Assembly (NCBI RefSeq): GCF_003609835.1
Contig: NZ_AP017898.1
Span: 2,170,001 to 2,234,000 of the forward strand
Direction of reading: 5' to 3'
Origin: Sphingopyxis sp. FD7
GTDB taxonomy: Bacteria > Pseudomonadota > Alphaproteobacteria > Sphingomonadales > Sphingomonadaceae
DNA: 64,000 nucleotides
The position numbers and the translations under genes were made by a program. Each line of letters opens with the position of its first letter. The stretch's first letter is position 1. The notes under the pieces were generated by a model. That model did no database searches and was not told where the DNA came from. It saw nothing but the letters and a program-made list of their open reading frames with translations. This document shows, one piece after another, positions 1 to 8,910 of this stretch.

Positions 1-534
1 GATGCTCGGCGCGATAAGCAGCGCGAGCGTCGCCACCGCCAGGCCACCGCCCCATGGCCAGCGCACCGCGCGCCGCGCGAGCCGCCGCGCCGCGACGAAC
101 AGCGCCAGTGCGGCCGCGACCTGCGCTGCGGCCCACAGCAATTCGCCGCTGAACTCGCCTGCGGCATTTCCCGCCTGCCGGACTTCGGCGAACAGCCAGG
201 CAAGCGAGCCCGCATCGAGCAGCTCGGCAACAAGCTGCGCGTAACCCAGGTTCACGGCGATCGAGACGCCCGCGAGCAGAAGCAGCATCGCGGCCCAGCG
301 ACGCGGAAAAAGCCACAGCGCCGCCATCAGCGCCGCCGCCTGAAAGACGAGGAAAAACAGCGCCGTCGCGGCGCTCGGCGCGTCGCCCGCGGCGAACCGA
401 TAGGCGACACTGTGGATCAACTGAAAGCGGTTGGCGATAATATAACCGCCGCCGAACAGCAGCAGCGCGACCGCCAGCTGCACCATTGTGGGCGCGCCAA
501 ACCTCCGCCCGACCTTCACCCCGATCCCCCTCAT
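1..534 (-). CDS. Multi-pass membrane protein, N-terminal part (gene runs off the left edge)
   Basis: An open reading frame without a stop enters the window and starts at an ATG at 534 (reading MRGIGVKVGRRFGAPTM). The 178 visible residues hold several hydrophobic stretches, including VQLAVALLLFGGGYIIA near residue 18 and ALFFLVFQAAALMAAL near residue 60, separated by short arginine-rich loops, as in an inner-membrane domain. Sulfatase or LTA-synthase-like proteins often start with such a bundle, but no catalytic domain is visible, so that assignment is only a guess. The start could also be the later ATG at residue 17. It is transcribed away from the DsbA-like gene. Confidence 0.55.
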   Translation of the reverse strand, partial: MRGIGVKVGRRFGAPTMVQLAVALLLFGGGYIIANRFQLIHSVAYRFAAGDAPSAATALFFLVFQAAALMAALWLFPRRWAAMLLLLAGVSIAVNLGYAQLVAELLDAGSLAWLFAEVRQAGNAAGEFSGELLWAAAQVAAALALFVAARRLARRAVRWPWGGGLAVATLALLIAPSI

Positions 535-580
535 CCGCCGCTCTGGTCACCCGAATCCAAAAGTTCGCCACATTGATGTC

Positions 581-607
581 GTCACCCCGGGCCCGACCCG
601 GGGTGAC
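581..607. repeat. Single palindromic repeat (ccccggg/cccgggg type)
   Basis: The sequence begins gtcaccccgg and ends ccggggtgac, a near-perfect hairpin. It matches the arms of the larger repeats at 23010-23105 and 52598-52674. It lies in the 154-bp gap between the partial membrane gene and the DsbA-like gene. Confidence 0.75.
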
Positions 608-688
608 GATGATGAAACAAGCGTCGATTCCACCACAATAGGCCGTAAAGCTTGAAAAATCTCAAAGGAATGGCCCACACGCGGCCAC

Positions 689-1417
689 TCAGGCGGCGGG
701 CGCCAGGATCTTCTTTTCGATCACGCGGATGAACAGCTCGGCATCCTGCGCTCCCGGCACCAGCATCTGGCCGCCCAGAATGAAGGCGGGCACCCCGGTG
801 ATGTTCCGCTCCGCCCACCAATGCTCTTCGGTCCGCACCATTTCCCCGAACTCGTCCGATGCCAATATGGCGGCCGCGCGCTCGCGGTCGAGCCCGACCG
901 ACGCCGCGACATCGGCGAGCACGTCATGGTCGCTGACATCGCGATTGTCGGTGAAGTGCGCGCGGAACAACGCCAGCTTGAGCGCCGTCTGCACTCCCGT
1001 TGCCGCTTGCTGGTCGGACGATTCCATGGCGCCAGCCCAGGTCAACAGGCGGTGCGCATCGAAACTGTTGCGCATCCGGAAATCAGGGCCACGGTTGAAG
1101 GCAAAGCCCAGCTTGTCCGCGATCGCTGCAAGTCGCCCCGTGTTGGCGCGGCTCTGCTCGGCACTGATGCCATATTTGCGCATCACATGCGCCGCGGCGT
1201 CTTCGCCATCCGGCGGCATGTCGGGATTAAGCTCGAAGGGATGCCACTGAACGCGGAAATCGAGCCGCCCTTTGAAATGATCCATCACCTGCCGGAACTT
1301 CAGCCAGCCGATGATGCACCAGGGACACATGACGTCGGACACGATGTCGACACTCAGGCGCGGTACGTGCGGCTCCGTCAATTGTCTTCTCCCGTTGGCG
1401 CTCGCCGCAGCGCTCAC
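689..1417 (-). CDS. DsbA-family (FrnE-like) thiol oxidoreductase
   Basis: The 242-residue product has a thioredoxin-fold DSBA domain with the redox motif CPWC at residues 31-34, shortly after the first beta strand (LSVDIVSDV), and a cis-proline loop NITGVPAF near residue 207. Length and motif fit the FrnE/2-hydroxychromene-2-carboxylate isomerase-like DsbA subgroup. There is no signal peptide, so it is probably cytosolic. The GTG start overlaps the stop of the upstream microprotein (GTGA), which suggests translational coupling. A TTG at 1381 preceded by GGGAGAAG is an alternative start that would remove 12 residues of poor family resemblance. The substrate is unknown. Confidence 0.85.
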   Translation of the reverse strand: MSAAASANGRRQLTEPHVPRLSVDIVSDVMCPWCIIGWLKFRQVMDHFKGRLDFRVQWHPFELNPDMPPDGEDAAAHVMRKYGISAEQSRANTGRLAAIADKLGFAFNRGPDFRMRNSFDAHRLLTWAGAMESSDQQAATGVQTALKLALFRAHFTDNRDVSDHDVLADVAASVGLDRERAAAILASDEFGEMVRTEEHWWAERNITGVPAFILGGQMLVPGAQDAELFIRVIEKKILAPAA

Positions 1418-1554
1418 TCGTCCGATCGGCGGTCCCTGCCTGTGCGCCGGTCGCCCTTGCGGCGATCCGGCCCCTGAAAATCGGGATCGTCGGCAACGCG
1501 GCGATCGCCAGCCCGCCGATCCGACTTCGCCCGTTTGTTTCCATCATTTTCCAT
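1414..1554 (-). CDS. Asp/Arg-rich 46-residue microprotein
   Basis: A short ORF reads MENDGNKRAKSDRRAGDRR and continues with three further DRR-type repeats (PDRRKGDRR, TGRDRR). The ATG at 1554 has a strong ribosome binding site, GGGGAGGAAGCGT, directly upstream, and this decides the start. Similar DRR-rich small proteins are, to my recollection, common in sphingomonads and have no known function. The many arginines balanced by aspartates suggest a disordered protein. Its TGA overlaps the GTG start of the DsbA-like gene by 4 nt, so the two are probably co-translated. Confidence 0.7.
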   Translation of the reverse strand: MENDGNKRAKSDRRAGDRRVADDPDFQGPDRRKGDRRTGRDRRSDE

Positions 1555-1675
1555 ACGCTTCCTCCCCACCACAAGGACGATGAAGCGACCCGGCGCCAGT
1601 TGCTCACAAAATGCTGTTCCTGACAAGCGGAGGCGGCAAAGCCGCTCCGTCGCACGGTGCGGCCGCCCGCCTGCG

Positions 1676-2158
1676 TCAAAGCCGCGCTTCGAGCCGCGCG
1701 AGCAATTGCTGCACCGGCGTCGCCGCGGGCGCGTTCCAGCCCGCCTCGATCAGCGCAATCCGCTCGAACAAGCGCTCGCTTGCCGCGATGATCCGGCGAA
1801 GCGACGCATCGAATCCGGCGCAGATCGCCCAGTCGGCCGCCACCGGTTCGCCGATCCGCGCCGCGCTGTCGTGCGGGCCCGCGCCCGGATCGCCCGCGAG
1901 CATCGCCCGGCGGTGGAGCAGCCAGGCGATGATGTGCATCAGCCGCGTCGTTGTCTTGAGCGATTCGCACGCCAGCGAAACCTGCGCCAACGCGTCGCCC
2001 TTTGGCGCGCCGTCGTTGCGGAGGCTGAGGTCGCGCTGCGCCGCAAAGGCCGCGTGCGCCTCGTCGGCGAGCAGCATCGCCTCGACATAGAGATTTTCGA
2101 CCTGAGCGCGCTGCACCGGCCGCCCCTGCGCATTCAGCTCTGTTCGTTCACCGTCCAT
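1676..2158 (-). CDS. DUF1465 family protein
   Basis: The 160-residue soluble protein is mostly helical and carries the DUF1465 pattern: an N-terminal stretch VENLYVEAMLLADEAHAAF, a central ESLKTTTRLMHIIAWLLHRRA and a C-terminal VQQLLARLEARL. The family is restricted to alphaproteobacteria and is sometimes annotated as a regulator, without experimental function known to me. Length is normal. It is transcribed in the same direction as the microprotein and DsbA-like genes but is separated from them by about 120 bp. Confidence 0.8.
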   Translation of the reverse strand: MDGERTELNAQGRPVQRAQVENLYVEAMLLADEAHAAFAAQRDLSLRNDGAPKGDALAQVSLACESLKTTTRLMHIIAWLLHRRAMLAGDPGAGPHDSAARIGEPVAADWAICAGFDASLRRIIAASERLFERIALIEAGWNAPAATPVQQLLARLEARL

Positions 2159-2248
2159 GCCGGCGGAAATGCCATGCCGCGCATGGACTGGGCAATGCCG
2201 CTAACCATGAAATCTGAAGACGCCGCTGTCCCGCTTTGATCGAGGCGT

Positions 2249-2446
2249 TCAGGCGATGATGTCGGGGAGCAGTTGATCCTCGCACCAGGCGATTTCGTCG
2301 CGCAGCTTGAGCTTGCGCTTCTTGAGCCGCGCGAGTTGAAGCTGGTCGGCGACCGCGGCGCTGCCGAGCGCGATGATCGCCGCGTCGAGGTCGCGGTGCT
2401 CGATCCGAAGCAATTCGAGGCGCTGGCTGATCTCTTCGGGGCTCAC
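2249..2446 (-). CDS. YdcH/DUF465 family small protein
   Basis: The 65-residue protein consists of two predicted helices, with LELLRIEHRDLDAAI followed by the conserved basic LARLKKRKLKLRDEI, the hallmark of DUF465 (YdcH). The family is widespread in proteobacteria and uncharacterised; the structure is a short helical hairpin. It lies divergently from a second DUF465 gene at 2571, with about 124 bp between them. It is somewhat longer than its neighbour because of a C-terminal EDQLLPDIIA. Confidence 0.85.
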   Translation of the reverse strand: MSPEEISQRLELLRIEHRDLDAAIIALGSAAVADQLQLARLKKRKLKLRDEIAWCEDQLLPDIIA

Positions 2447-2570
2447 GCGCCAACCCTGCCACGTTCACCACTGGTCCGCAACGGGGACCGACTGGCCGAA
2501 TCGTGACGACATTGCGCCCGATTCATGATTTACTCAGGCCTGTCCATCGAGTCGAAAAGGAGAATGCCAT

Positions 2571-2729
2571 ATGAGCAGGTCGCACCTTTCCACCCTGAAG
2601 TCCCGCCACGCGGACCTCGATGCGAAAATTGCGAATGAAGAACGTCGCCCCGCCCCGGATACCGGCGTGCTGGCGCAGCTCAAGAAGCAGAAACTGAAAC
2701 TCAAGGAAGAGATGCTCGCGATCGGCTGA
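2571..2729 (+). CDS. YdcH/DUF465 family small protein (second copy)
   Basis: A 52-residue ORF starts at an ATG preceded by AAAAGGAG (spacing 9). It shows the DUF465 layout: LSTLKSRHADLDAKIANEE, a short loop with proline, then LAQLKKQKLKLKEEM. The basic LKKQKLKLKEE helix matches LKKRKLKLRDE of the divergent gene at 2249-2446, so the pair probably arose by duplication or they act together. It is too short for most automatic ORF thresholds, but the family match and Shine-Dalgarno sequence support it. Confidence 0.85.
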   Translation: MSRSHLSTLKSRHADLDAKIANEERRPAPDTGVLAQLKKQKLKLKEEMLAIG

Positions 2730-2773
2730 TCGCCAGCGCTATCGCCGGCGGATGCCGCCCCTTGTGGGACGCA

Positions 2774-3163
2774 TCAGCGTCGGCGATAGAAGGGGGCGCC
2801 AACGGCCCCCTGGTGCCGCAGATGCGGCGGCAGATCGGACCGCGATACCAGCTGACGGCGCACCGCCTGAGGATCGACCAGCCGATCGAACGCAATTCCG
2901 AACTTGCCCTCGCCGGTCCAGATCACGCGCCCCGCAACCGGCCCGATGTTGCGCAGCTCGACCTCGACCGCCGCGCCCTGTTCGACCGCCAGCTTCGCTT
3001 CGGCGAGCATTCCGCCCGGCGACAGGTTGCGCACACGCACGGTGATCCGGTCGGGCCGTCCGGCCAGCGCCAGTTCGGCCTGCATGAACAGGCTGTCGCG
3101 ATCGGCGCTGCGCGACAGCGCCGCGACCTCCTCGTCCACTGTTGCCGGTCGTTGCGAATCCAT
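2774..3163 (-). CDS. PilZ domain protein
   Basis: The 129-residue single-domain protein has the two c-di-GMP binding elements of PilZ: an RxxxR motif (RSADR, about residue 18) and NLSPGG (about residue 48), followed by beta strands including GRVIWTGEGKFGIAFD, the usual end of the domain. It is probably a cytosolic c-di-GMP effector, but no partner gene is adjacent. The C-terminal tail (HLRHQGAVGAPFYRRR) is basic and probably disordered. It is transcribed in the same direction as dksA and lies 83 bp downstream of it. Confidence 0.85.
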   Translation of the reverse strand: MDSQRPATVDEEVAALSRSADRDSLFMQAELALAGRPDRITVRVRNLSPGGMLAEAKLAVEQGAAVEVELRNIGPVAGRVIWTGEGKFGIAFDRLVDPQAVRRQLVSRSDLPPHLRHQGAVGAPFYRRR

Positions 3164-3246
3164 GGCTGCGCCCCATTTCGTGTCGTTGCGGCACGGAATC
3201 TAGGGCGGCGCGGTTGCCGAATCGTAAATGGGGTGCGTGCGCGCGA

Positions 3247-3708
3247 TCAGTCTTCGCGCGAAATCCGCTCGTTACGCTCATGGCGCTCCTGCGCTTCCAG
3301 CGTCATCGTCGCAATCGGCCGCGCCTGGAGCCGCGCGAGCGAGATCGGCTCGCCGGTCACCGCGCAATAGCCATATTCGCCCTCGTCGATCCGGCGGATC
3401 GCGGCGTCGATCTTGGCGATCAGCTTGCGCTGGCGGTCGCGGGTGCGAAGCTCGATCGCCCAGTCGGTCTCGCTCGACGCGCGGTCGGCGAGGTCGGGTT
3501 CGCGCAGCGGGCCGTCCTGCAAATGCGCCAGCGTCGATTCGGCTTCGCTGAGGATCGATTTCTTCCAGGCGATGAGCAGGCCGCGGAAATACTCCTGCTG
3601 CCGCTCGTTCATAAACTCTTCGTCGTCGCTCGGGACATAGTCCGAATCGAGATTGGATTTGGCTTCGCGAAGCGCGTCAGCGCCAACATCGGCAATCTTG
3701 GTCGGCAT
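3247..3708 (-). CDS. dksA: RNA polymerase-binding transcription factor DksA
   Basis: The 153-residue product matches DksA: a long coiled-coil N-terminal region (residues 30-100, with ERQQEYFRGLLIAWKKSIL and IAKIDAAIRRIDEGEYGYC) and a C-terminal globular end with ISLARLQARPIATMTLEAQERHE. DksA binds the secondary channel of RNA polymerase and acts with ppGpp in the stringent response. The zinc-finger region keeps only one cysteine (YCAVTGEP) instead of the four in Escherichia coli DksA, as reported for alphaproteobacterial DksA. It is encoded alone, with a 436-bp upstream region. Confidence 0.92.
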   Translation of the reverse strand: MPTKIADVGADALREAKSNLDSDYVPSDDEEFMNERQQEYFRGLLIAWKKSILSEAESTLAHLQDGPLREPDLADRASSETDWAIELRTRDRQRKLIAKIDAAIRRIDEGEYGYCAVTGEPISLARLQARPIATMTLEAQERHERNERISRED

Positions 3709-4144
3709 GAGGGGCTCTCGCGTCCTTTCCTGTCACCGGCGCGCCGCCAAAGCGGCTCGGGGAGTGGCGCGCCTATAACCAGCCGCTTGCGACGATACAA
3801 GCGCCGAAGCCGCCGATAGCGATATGGCGTGAAGCCGCGATGAACCGGCGGCGATTCTCGCCGCTCGTCGCATCTGCCCGCCACGGCCGCGCCAACGATC
3901 ATTTAGGTCCGAAGATTAACCAATCATATAGAATCATTGCCTTTTACGTTCCGTTTTGGGACAGATGCAGCGATTTGGATTGATTTCGCGCTCCCTTTCC
4001 CACTGTCGGACAGGCAAAAGCGGTTAACGCGATTGCCGCGTTCACAAAGCTTTGGCCTTTCTGCGTCTAGCGAATAGCGAAAGCGGATTGGGCGTGCCGG
4101 GTCGCTGGCGCTTCGCACCTGCAACGGGAAAGAGAGAAGAACCT
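3709..4144. other. Intergenic region between dksA and the Ser/Thr-rich protein gene
   Basis: This 436-bp divergent promoter region contains no convincing ORF. It has an A+T-rich patch around 3897-3950 (atttaggtccgaagattaac and following) that probably holds promoter elements for one or both genes. None of the palindromic repeats seen elsewhere is present. A GGGAAAGAGAGAAG ribosome binding region precedes the ATG at 4145. Confidence 0.5.
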
Positions 4145-5398
4145 ATGTCTGTCCGGATGGCTCTCGCCAAGCTCTGTGCCTGCACCTGCGGCGGCGCGAT
4201 TATCGGCAGCGGCGCGATGCAGGTCGCCGATGTCCCCTCGGCGCGCGCGCAAACCGTCAAATGCTCGCCCTGCGCACCCAAGAAGGTCGTGCGCAAGCGC
4301 CACGCCGCGCGCAAGCCGGTAAAGCGCGTGCGCCGCGTCGTGACGACGAAGAAGGTGATCCGCACCGCAACGCCGCAGCAGCAGGTGGTGACGCAGACCA
4401 TCCCACTGCCCCCGATCCCCTATGCCCCCTTTCCGCAAGCGGGCTGGGAAGGCGGCGGCGGTAGCGGCGGCGGCGTCACCGTGATCGGCGGCGGCTTTGG
4501 CGGCGGCTTCGGCGGCGGTTTCTTCGGCGGCTTTTTTGGCGGCAGTTCGGGTGGCAGCAGCGGCAGCATCGTCGTGACCTCGACCACCACGGGCGGGCTC
4601 AGCACGACGAGCAGCAGCACCTCCGGCGGCGTGTCGACCTCGACCGGGGGCGTCAGCACCTCGACCTCGACGGGCGGCGTATCGACCTCGACCGGCGGCG
4701 TATCGACCTCGACTTCCACCGGTGGCATCAGCTCGACGACCTCGACGGGTGGCGTCTCGACCTCAACCGGCGGCGTCAGCACCTCGACTGGGGGCGTGAG
4801 CACATCGACCGGCGGCGTCTCGACTTCGACCGGCGGCGTCAGCACCTCAACCGGTGGGGTCAGCAGCACGTCGTCGAGCAGCAGTTCGTCGTCGAGTTCG
4901 TCCTCATCTTCCTCCTCGTCATCCTCGTCCTCGTCGAGCTCGTCGTCGGGCGGCAGCTCGTCGAAGGGCGGCTCGTCGCACGGCAGTTCGAGCTGGGGCG
5001 GGTCCAGCGGGTCGAGCGGCAGTTCGGGCGGATCGAGCAGCAGCTCGTCGGGCGGTTCGGGAAGCTCCTCGTCGAGCAGCAGCAGCTCGTCGTCATCCTC
5101 CTCGTCGAGCAGCACGTCGAGCGGCGCGACCTCGTCGGGCGCCACTGGCGGCAGCAGCAGCTGGGGTTCGACCGGCAGCACCGGCTCCTCGTCCTCTTCG
5201 TCGTCGAGCAGCAGCTCGTCGTCGAGTTCGTCCAGTTCCTCCTCGTCGAGCTCGGGCGGCAGCACGAGCAGCTCGTCGGGTGACCCGACGCCGGTTCCCG
5301 CGCCACCGATGCTGCTATTGTTCGGCGCCGCGGCGGCGGCACTCGTCGCGCGCCGCCGCGCCGCGAATCGCAACGACGACAAAGCCGACGCGGCCTGA
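4145..5398 (+). CDS. Exported Ser/Thr/Gly-rich low-complexity protein with PEP-CTERM-like tail
   Basis: A 417-residue protein whose start is set by the ATG at 4145 with an upstream GGGAAAGAGAGAAG. Domains in order: a signal peptide of about 36 residues ending PSARA|QT; two cysteines (CSPC); a strongly basic stretch rich in K and R (residues 46-74); a proline segment; a glycine/phenylalanine stretch (GGGFGGGFGGGFFGGFF); about ten GGVSTST-type repeats; a serine-dominated tract of more than 150 residues; and a tail VPAPPMLLLFGAAAAALVARRR. The tail has the layout of a PEP-CTERM/exosortase sorting signal: short motif, membrane helix, arginine cluster. Serines use mixed TCG, AGC and TCC codons. It is probably a secreted, possibly glycosylated matrix or surface protein. 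No exosortase gene is visible nearby. Confidence 0.7.
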   Translation: MSVRMALAKLCACTCGGAIIGSGAMQVADVPSARAQTVKCSPCAPKKVVRKRHAARKPVKRVRRVVTTKKVIRTATPQQQVVTQTIPLPPIPYAPFPQAGWEGGGGSGGGVTVIGGGFGGGFGGGFFGGFFGGSSGGSSGSIVVTSTTTGGLSTTSSSTSGGVSTSTGGVSTSTSTGGVSTSTGGVSTSTSTGGISSTTSTGGVSTSTGGVSTSTGGVSTSTGGVSTSTGGVSTSTGGVSSTSSSSSSSSSSSSSSSSSSSSSSSSSSGGSSSKGGSSHGSSSWGGSSGSSGSSGGSSSSSSGGSGSSSSSSSSSSSSSSSSSTSSGATSSGATGGSSSWGSTGSTGSSSSSSSSSSSSSSSSSSSSSSSGGSTSSSSGDPTPVPAPPMLLLFGAAAAALVARRRAANRNDDKADAA

Positions 5399-5445
5399 TC
5401 CGAATCCACTGGCGGCCAGGGGGGCTAGCCCTGACCACCGAACTG

Positions 5446-5474
5446 AGGGCCGCTCTTTGGAGCGGCCCTTTTTT
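5446..5474 (+). terminator. Rho-independent terminator
   Basis: A perfect 10-bp stem AGGGCCGCTC / GAGCGGCCCT with a 4-nt loop is followed by five further Ts. It lies 47 bp after the stop of the serine-rich protein gene and separates it from serS. Confidence 0.9.
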
Positions 5475-5528
5475 ACGCGCGCCGCGTCCGAGCAACGGGG
5501 TTGCGCGCGCCCGGCGGTAACGCCATAG

Positions 5529-6812
<1,284 letters not shown>

Positions 6813-6814
6813 CC

Positions 6815-6909
6815 CGTCATTGCGAGCGCAGCGAAGCAATCTCCAGCCTTCGACCAAGCGCATCCCGATAGCTGGAGATTGCTTCGTCGCTGCGCTCCTC
6901 GCAATGACG
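6815..6909. repeat. Palindromic repeat (cgtcattgcgagcg family)
   Basis: The long inverted repeat starts cgtcattgcgagcgcagcga and ends with its near complement tcgctgcgctcctcgcaatgacg; inner arms pair as aagcaatctccagc / gctggagattgctt. It fills the serS-surE gap. This is the only copy of this family in the window. Confidence 0.85.
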
Positions 6910-6925
6910 CTGAACGGACGGTCAA

Positions 6926-7699
6926 ATGCGCATCCTCCTCACCAACGACGACGGCTATCACGCCCCCGGCATGGCGGTGCTCGAAGCGATCGCGCGCCAG
7001 CTGTCGGACGACATCTGGGTCTGCGCCCCCGCCGAAGAGCAATCGGGCGCCGGCCATTCGCTTACCCTGTCGCGCCCCGTGCGCATCCGTCAGCATGGCG
7101 AGCGCCGCTGGTCGTGCAGCGGCACGCCGACCGATTCGGTGATGATGGCGATCGGCAAGCTGATGCCCGAAAAGCCCGACCTGATCCTTTCGGGCGTCAA
7201 CCGCGGCGCCAACCTGGGCGACGACATCACCTATTCGGGCACCGTTTCGGCGGCGATCGAGGGGGCGCTCGCGGGCATCCGCGCGATCGCGCTCAGCCAG
7301 GTCTATGCCCGCGAAGGCATGGGCGACAGCGTCCCGTTCGAGGCGGCTGAACAATGGGGTGCCAGGGTGCTCGCCCCGCTGATGACGATGGACATGGCGC
7401 CGCGCACGCTCATCAACATCAACTTCCCCGCGATCCCCGCCGCCGAGGTCAGGGGCATCCGCGTCACGCGCCAGGGTTTCCACGACTATGGCCGCGGCTC
7501 GATCGTCGAAGGCACCGACCCGCGCGGCTATCCCTATTACTGGTTCGGCCTCCACGGAATCGAGCATAGCCTGGGCCACGACAGCGACCTTGAGGCGATC
7601 GACGACCGCTTCATCTCGGTCACCCCGCTCCAGCTCGACCTGACGCACGATCCCTCGCTCGCCGCGCTGCGCGCCGCTTACGGGGCTGACAAAACGTAA
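6926..7699 (+). CDS. surE: 5'/3'-nucleotidase SurE
   Basis: The 257-residue protein is a metal-dependent nucleoside monophosphate phosphatase. It shows the family fingerprints: N-terminal ILLTNDDGYHAPG with the metal-binding Asp8-Asp9 pair, EEQSGAGHSLT with the active-site serine region, and SGVNRGANLGDDITYSGTVSAA. Length is normal. It lies 113 bp after serS with a palindromic repeat between them, so co-transcription is possible. SurE is associated with stationary-phase survival in E. coli. Confidence 0.95.
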   Translation: MRILLTNDDGYHAPGMAVLEAIARQLSDDIWVCAPAEEQSGAGHSLTLSRPVRIRQHGERRWSCSGTPTDSVMMAIGKLMPEKPDLILSGVNRGANLGDDITYSGTVSAAIEGALAGIRAIALSQVYAREGMGDSVPFEAAEQWGARVLAPLMTMDMAPRTLININFPAIPAAEVRGIRVTRQGFHDYGRGSIVEGTDPRGYPYYWFGLHGIEHSLGHDSDLEAIDDRFISVTPLQLDLTHDPSLAALRAAYGADKT

Positions 7700-7707
7700 G
7701 CCTCACG

Positions 7708-7783
7708 GTCATCCCAGCGAAGGCCGGGATCTCGCCGGTGCGGCATGGCGAAAGGTCGAGATCCCGGCCTTCGCCGGGATGAC
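7708..7783. repeat. Palindromic repeat (gtcatcccggcgaaggccgggat family)
   Basis: A 76-bp element with outer arms gtcatcccagcgaaggccgg and ccggccttcgccgggatgac. The same family occurs at 19239, 24798, 26245, 27417 and 61949, and as a half copy at 43211. Confidence 0.9.
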
Positions 7784-7830
7784 AACACGGGAACTGGCTT
7801 TCCGCTCGCGGCTTTGGCACAAGGGCCGCG

Positions 7831-8898
7831 ATGAGCAAAAGGACCAAACCCCGGCTGCATATCCAGGGCAGCTTCCACCTGCTCAAACGTGCGAGCAAAT
7901 GGCCGATCTGGGCCGACGTCGTCACGCGTCTCAGCATCGCCTTCGCCCTGATCGGCGTTGTCGTGCTCGTTCACTGGATCGACCGCGACGGATTGATCGA
8001 CCATCATGATGGCCACATCAGCTTCCTCGACGTCGTCTATTTCACGATGATTTCGGTCACGACGACGGGGTTCGGCGACATCGCGCCGATCTCCGACCGC
8101 TCGCGGCTGATCGAAGCGGTGATCGTCACGCCGATCCGCATCGCGGTGCTCTTCATCTTCGTCGGCACCGCCTATAATTTCGTCATCAAGCGCACATGGG
8201 AAAAATGGCGTATGGCCCGCATCCAGTCCAAGCTCACCAATCATATCGTCGTGCTCGGCTATGGCGTCAGCGGCGCCGAGGCGGTTCATGAGCTGATCCA
8301 GCGTGGCACCGACCCGTCGTGTATCGTCGTCATCGACCAGTCGCCCGCGCGCATCAGCGCCGCCGAGGCGGCGGGATGCAATGTGCTCGCGGGCGACGCC
8401 TCGAACGACGAAACGCTCGTCGCCGTGCGCGTCGCGGAGGCGCAGTCGGTGCTCGTGTCGGCGGGGCGCGACGATACCTCGATCCTCATCGTGCTCACTG
8501 TTCGCCATCTCGCCCCGAAAGTGCCGATCAGCGTCGTTATCCGCGCACAGGACAATGAACTGCTCGCCCGGCAGGCGGGGGCGAACAATGTCATCAACCC
8601 GGTCAGCTTTACCGGCCTGCTGCTCGCCGGATCGGCACAGGGCGCGCATGTCGCCGACTATATGGCCGACCTTGCCAGCATCGGCGGCCGCGTCCAGCTT
8701 CGCGAACGACCGGTCGCCGCCGAGGAGGTCGGGCGCAGCCTCGACCAGCTCGCAAGCGGCGGGCGCGGGCTGCGCGTCTATCGCGCGGGCACGCCCTATG
8801 GCTTTTGGGAGCCCCAGGCCCAGCGGCTCGAACATGGCGACTTCATCGTCGAAGTCGTCCGCTGTGACGACAATGAGGCGGCCGTTCCCGCCGCCTGA
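7831..8898 (+). CDS. Two-TM potassium channel with TrkA-N (RCK) domain
   Basis: The 355-residue protein has a first membrane helix (about residues 33-50), a pore loop with the selectivity filter TTTGFGD (about residues 76-82), a second membrane helix (about 95-120) and a cytosolic RCK domain starting HIVVLGYGVSGAEA (Rossmann GxGxxG near 143). The filter is of the TxGFGD type. A C-terminal region after residue 270 resembles a ligand-binding RCK-C lobe. This is the MthK/Kch architecture: a ligand-gated K+ channel of the inner membrane. It stands alone between two repeats and the convergent DUF1761 gene. Confidence 0.88.
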   Translation: MSKRTKPRLHIQGSFHLLKRASKWPIWADVVTRLSIAFALIGVVVLVHWIDRDGLIDHHDGHISFLDVVYFTMISVTTTGFGDIAPISDRSRLIEAVIVTPIRIAVLFIFVGTAYNFVIKRTWEKWRMARIQSKLTNHIVVLGYGVSGAEAVHELIQRGTDPSCIVVIDQSPARISAAEAAGCNVLAGDASNDETLVAVRVAEAQSVLVSAGRDDTSILIVLTVRHLAPKVPISVVIRAQDNELLARQAGANNVINPVSFTGLLLAGSAQGAHVADYMADLASIGGRVQLRERPVAAEEVGRSLDQLASGGRGLRVYRAGTPYGFWEPQAQRLEHGDFIVEVVRCDDNEAAVPAA

Positions 8899-8910
8899 CG
8901 GCTCGATCGA

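Noticed and set aside
3897..3940. A CtrA-type site (TTAA-N7-TTAA) upstream of dksA
   Set aside because: TTAACCAATCATATA has only one intact half site, so it does not meet the consensus.
4621..4865. CRISPR-like array suggested by the regular GGCGTCxxCACCTCGACC repeats
   Set aside because: The repeats are short, in frame, without unique spacers and encode GGVSTST units of the exported protein. No cas genes are present.
4420..5409. A 329-codon antisense frame rich in E, D, L and P
   Set aside because: It only mirrors the serine/glycine/threonine codons of the exported protein on the + strand and has no promoter or ribosome binding site of its own.
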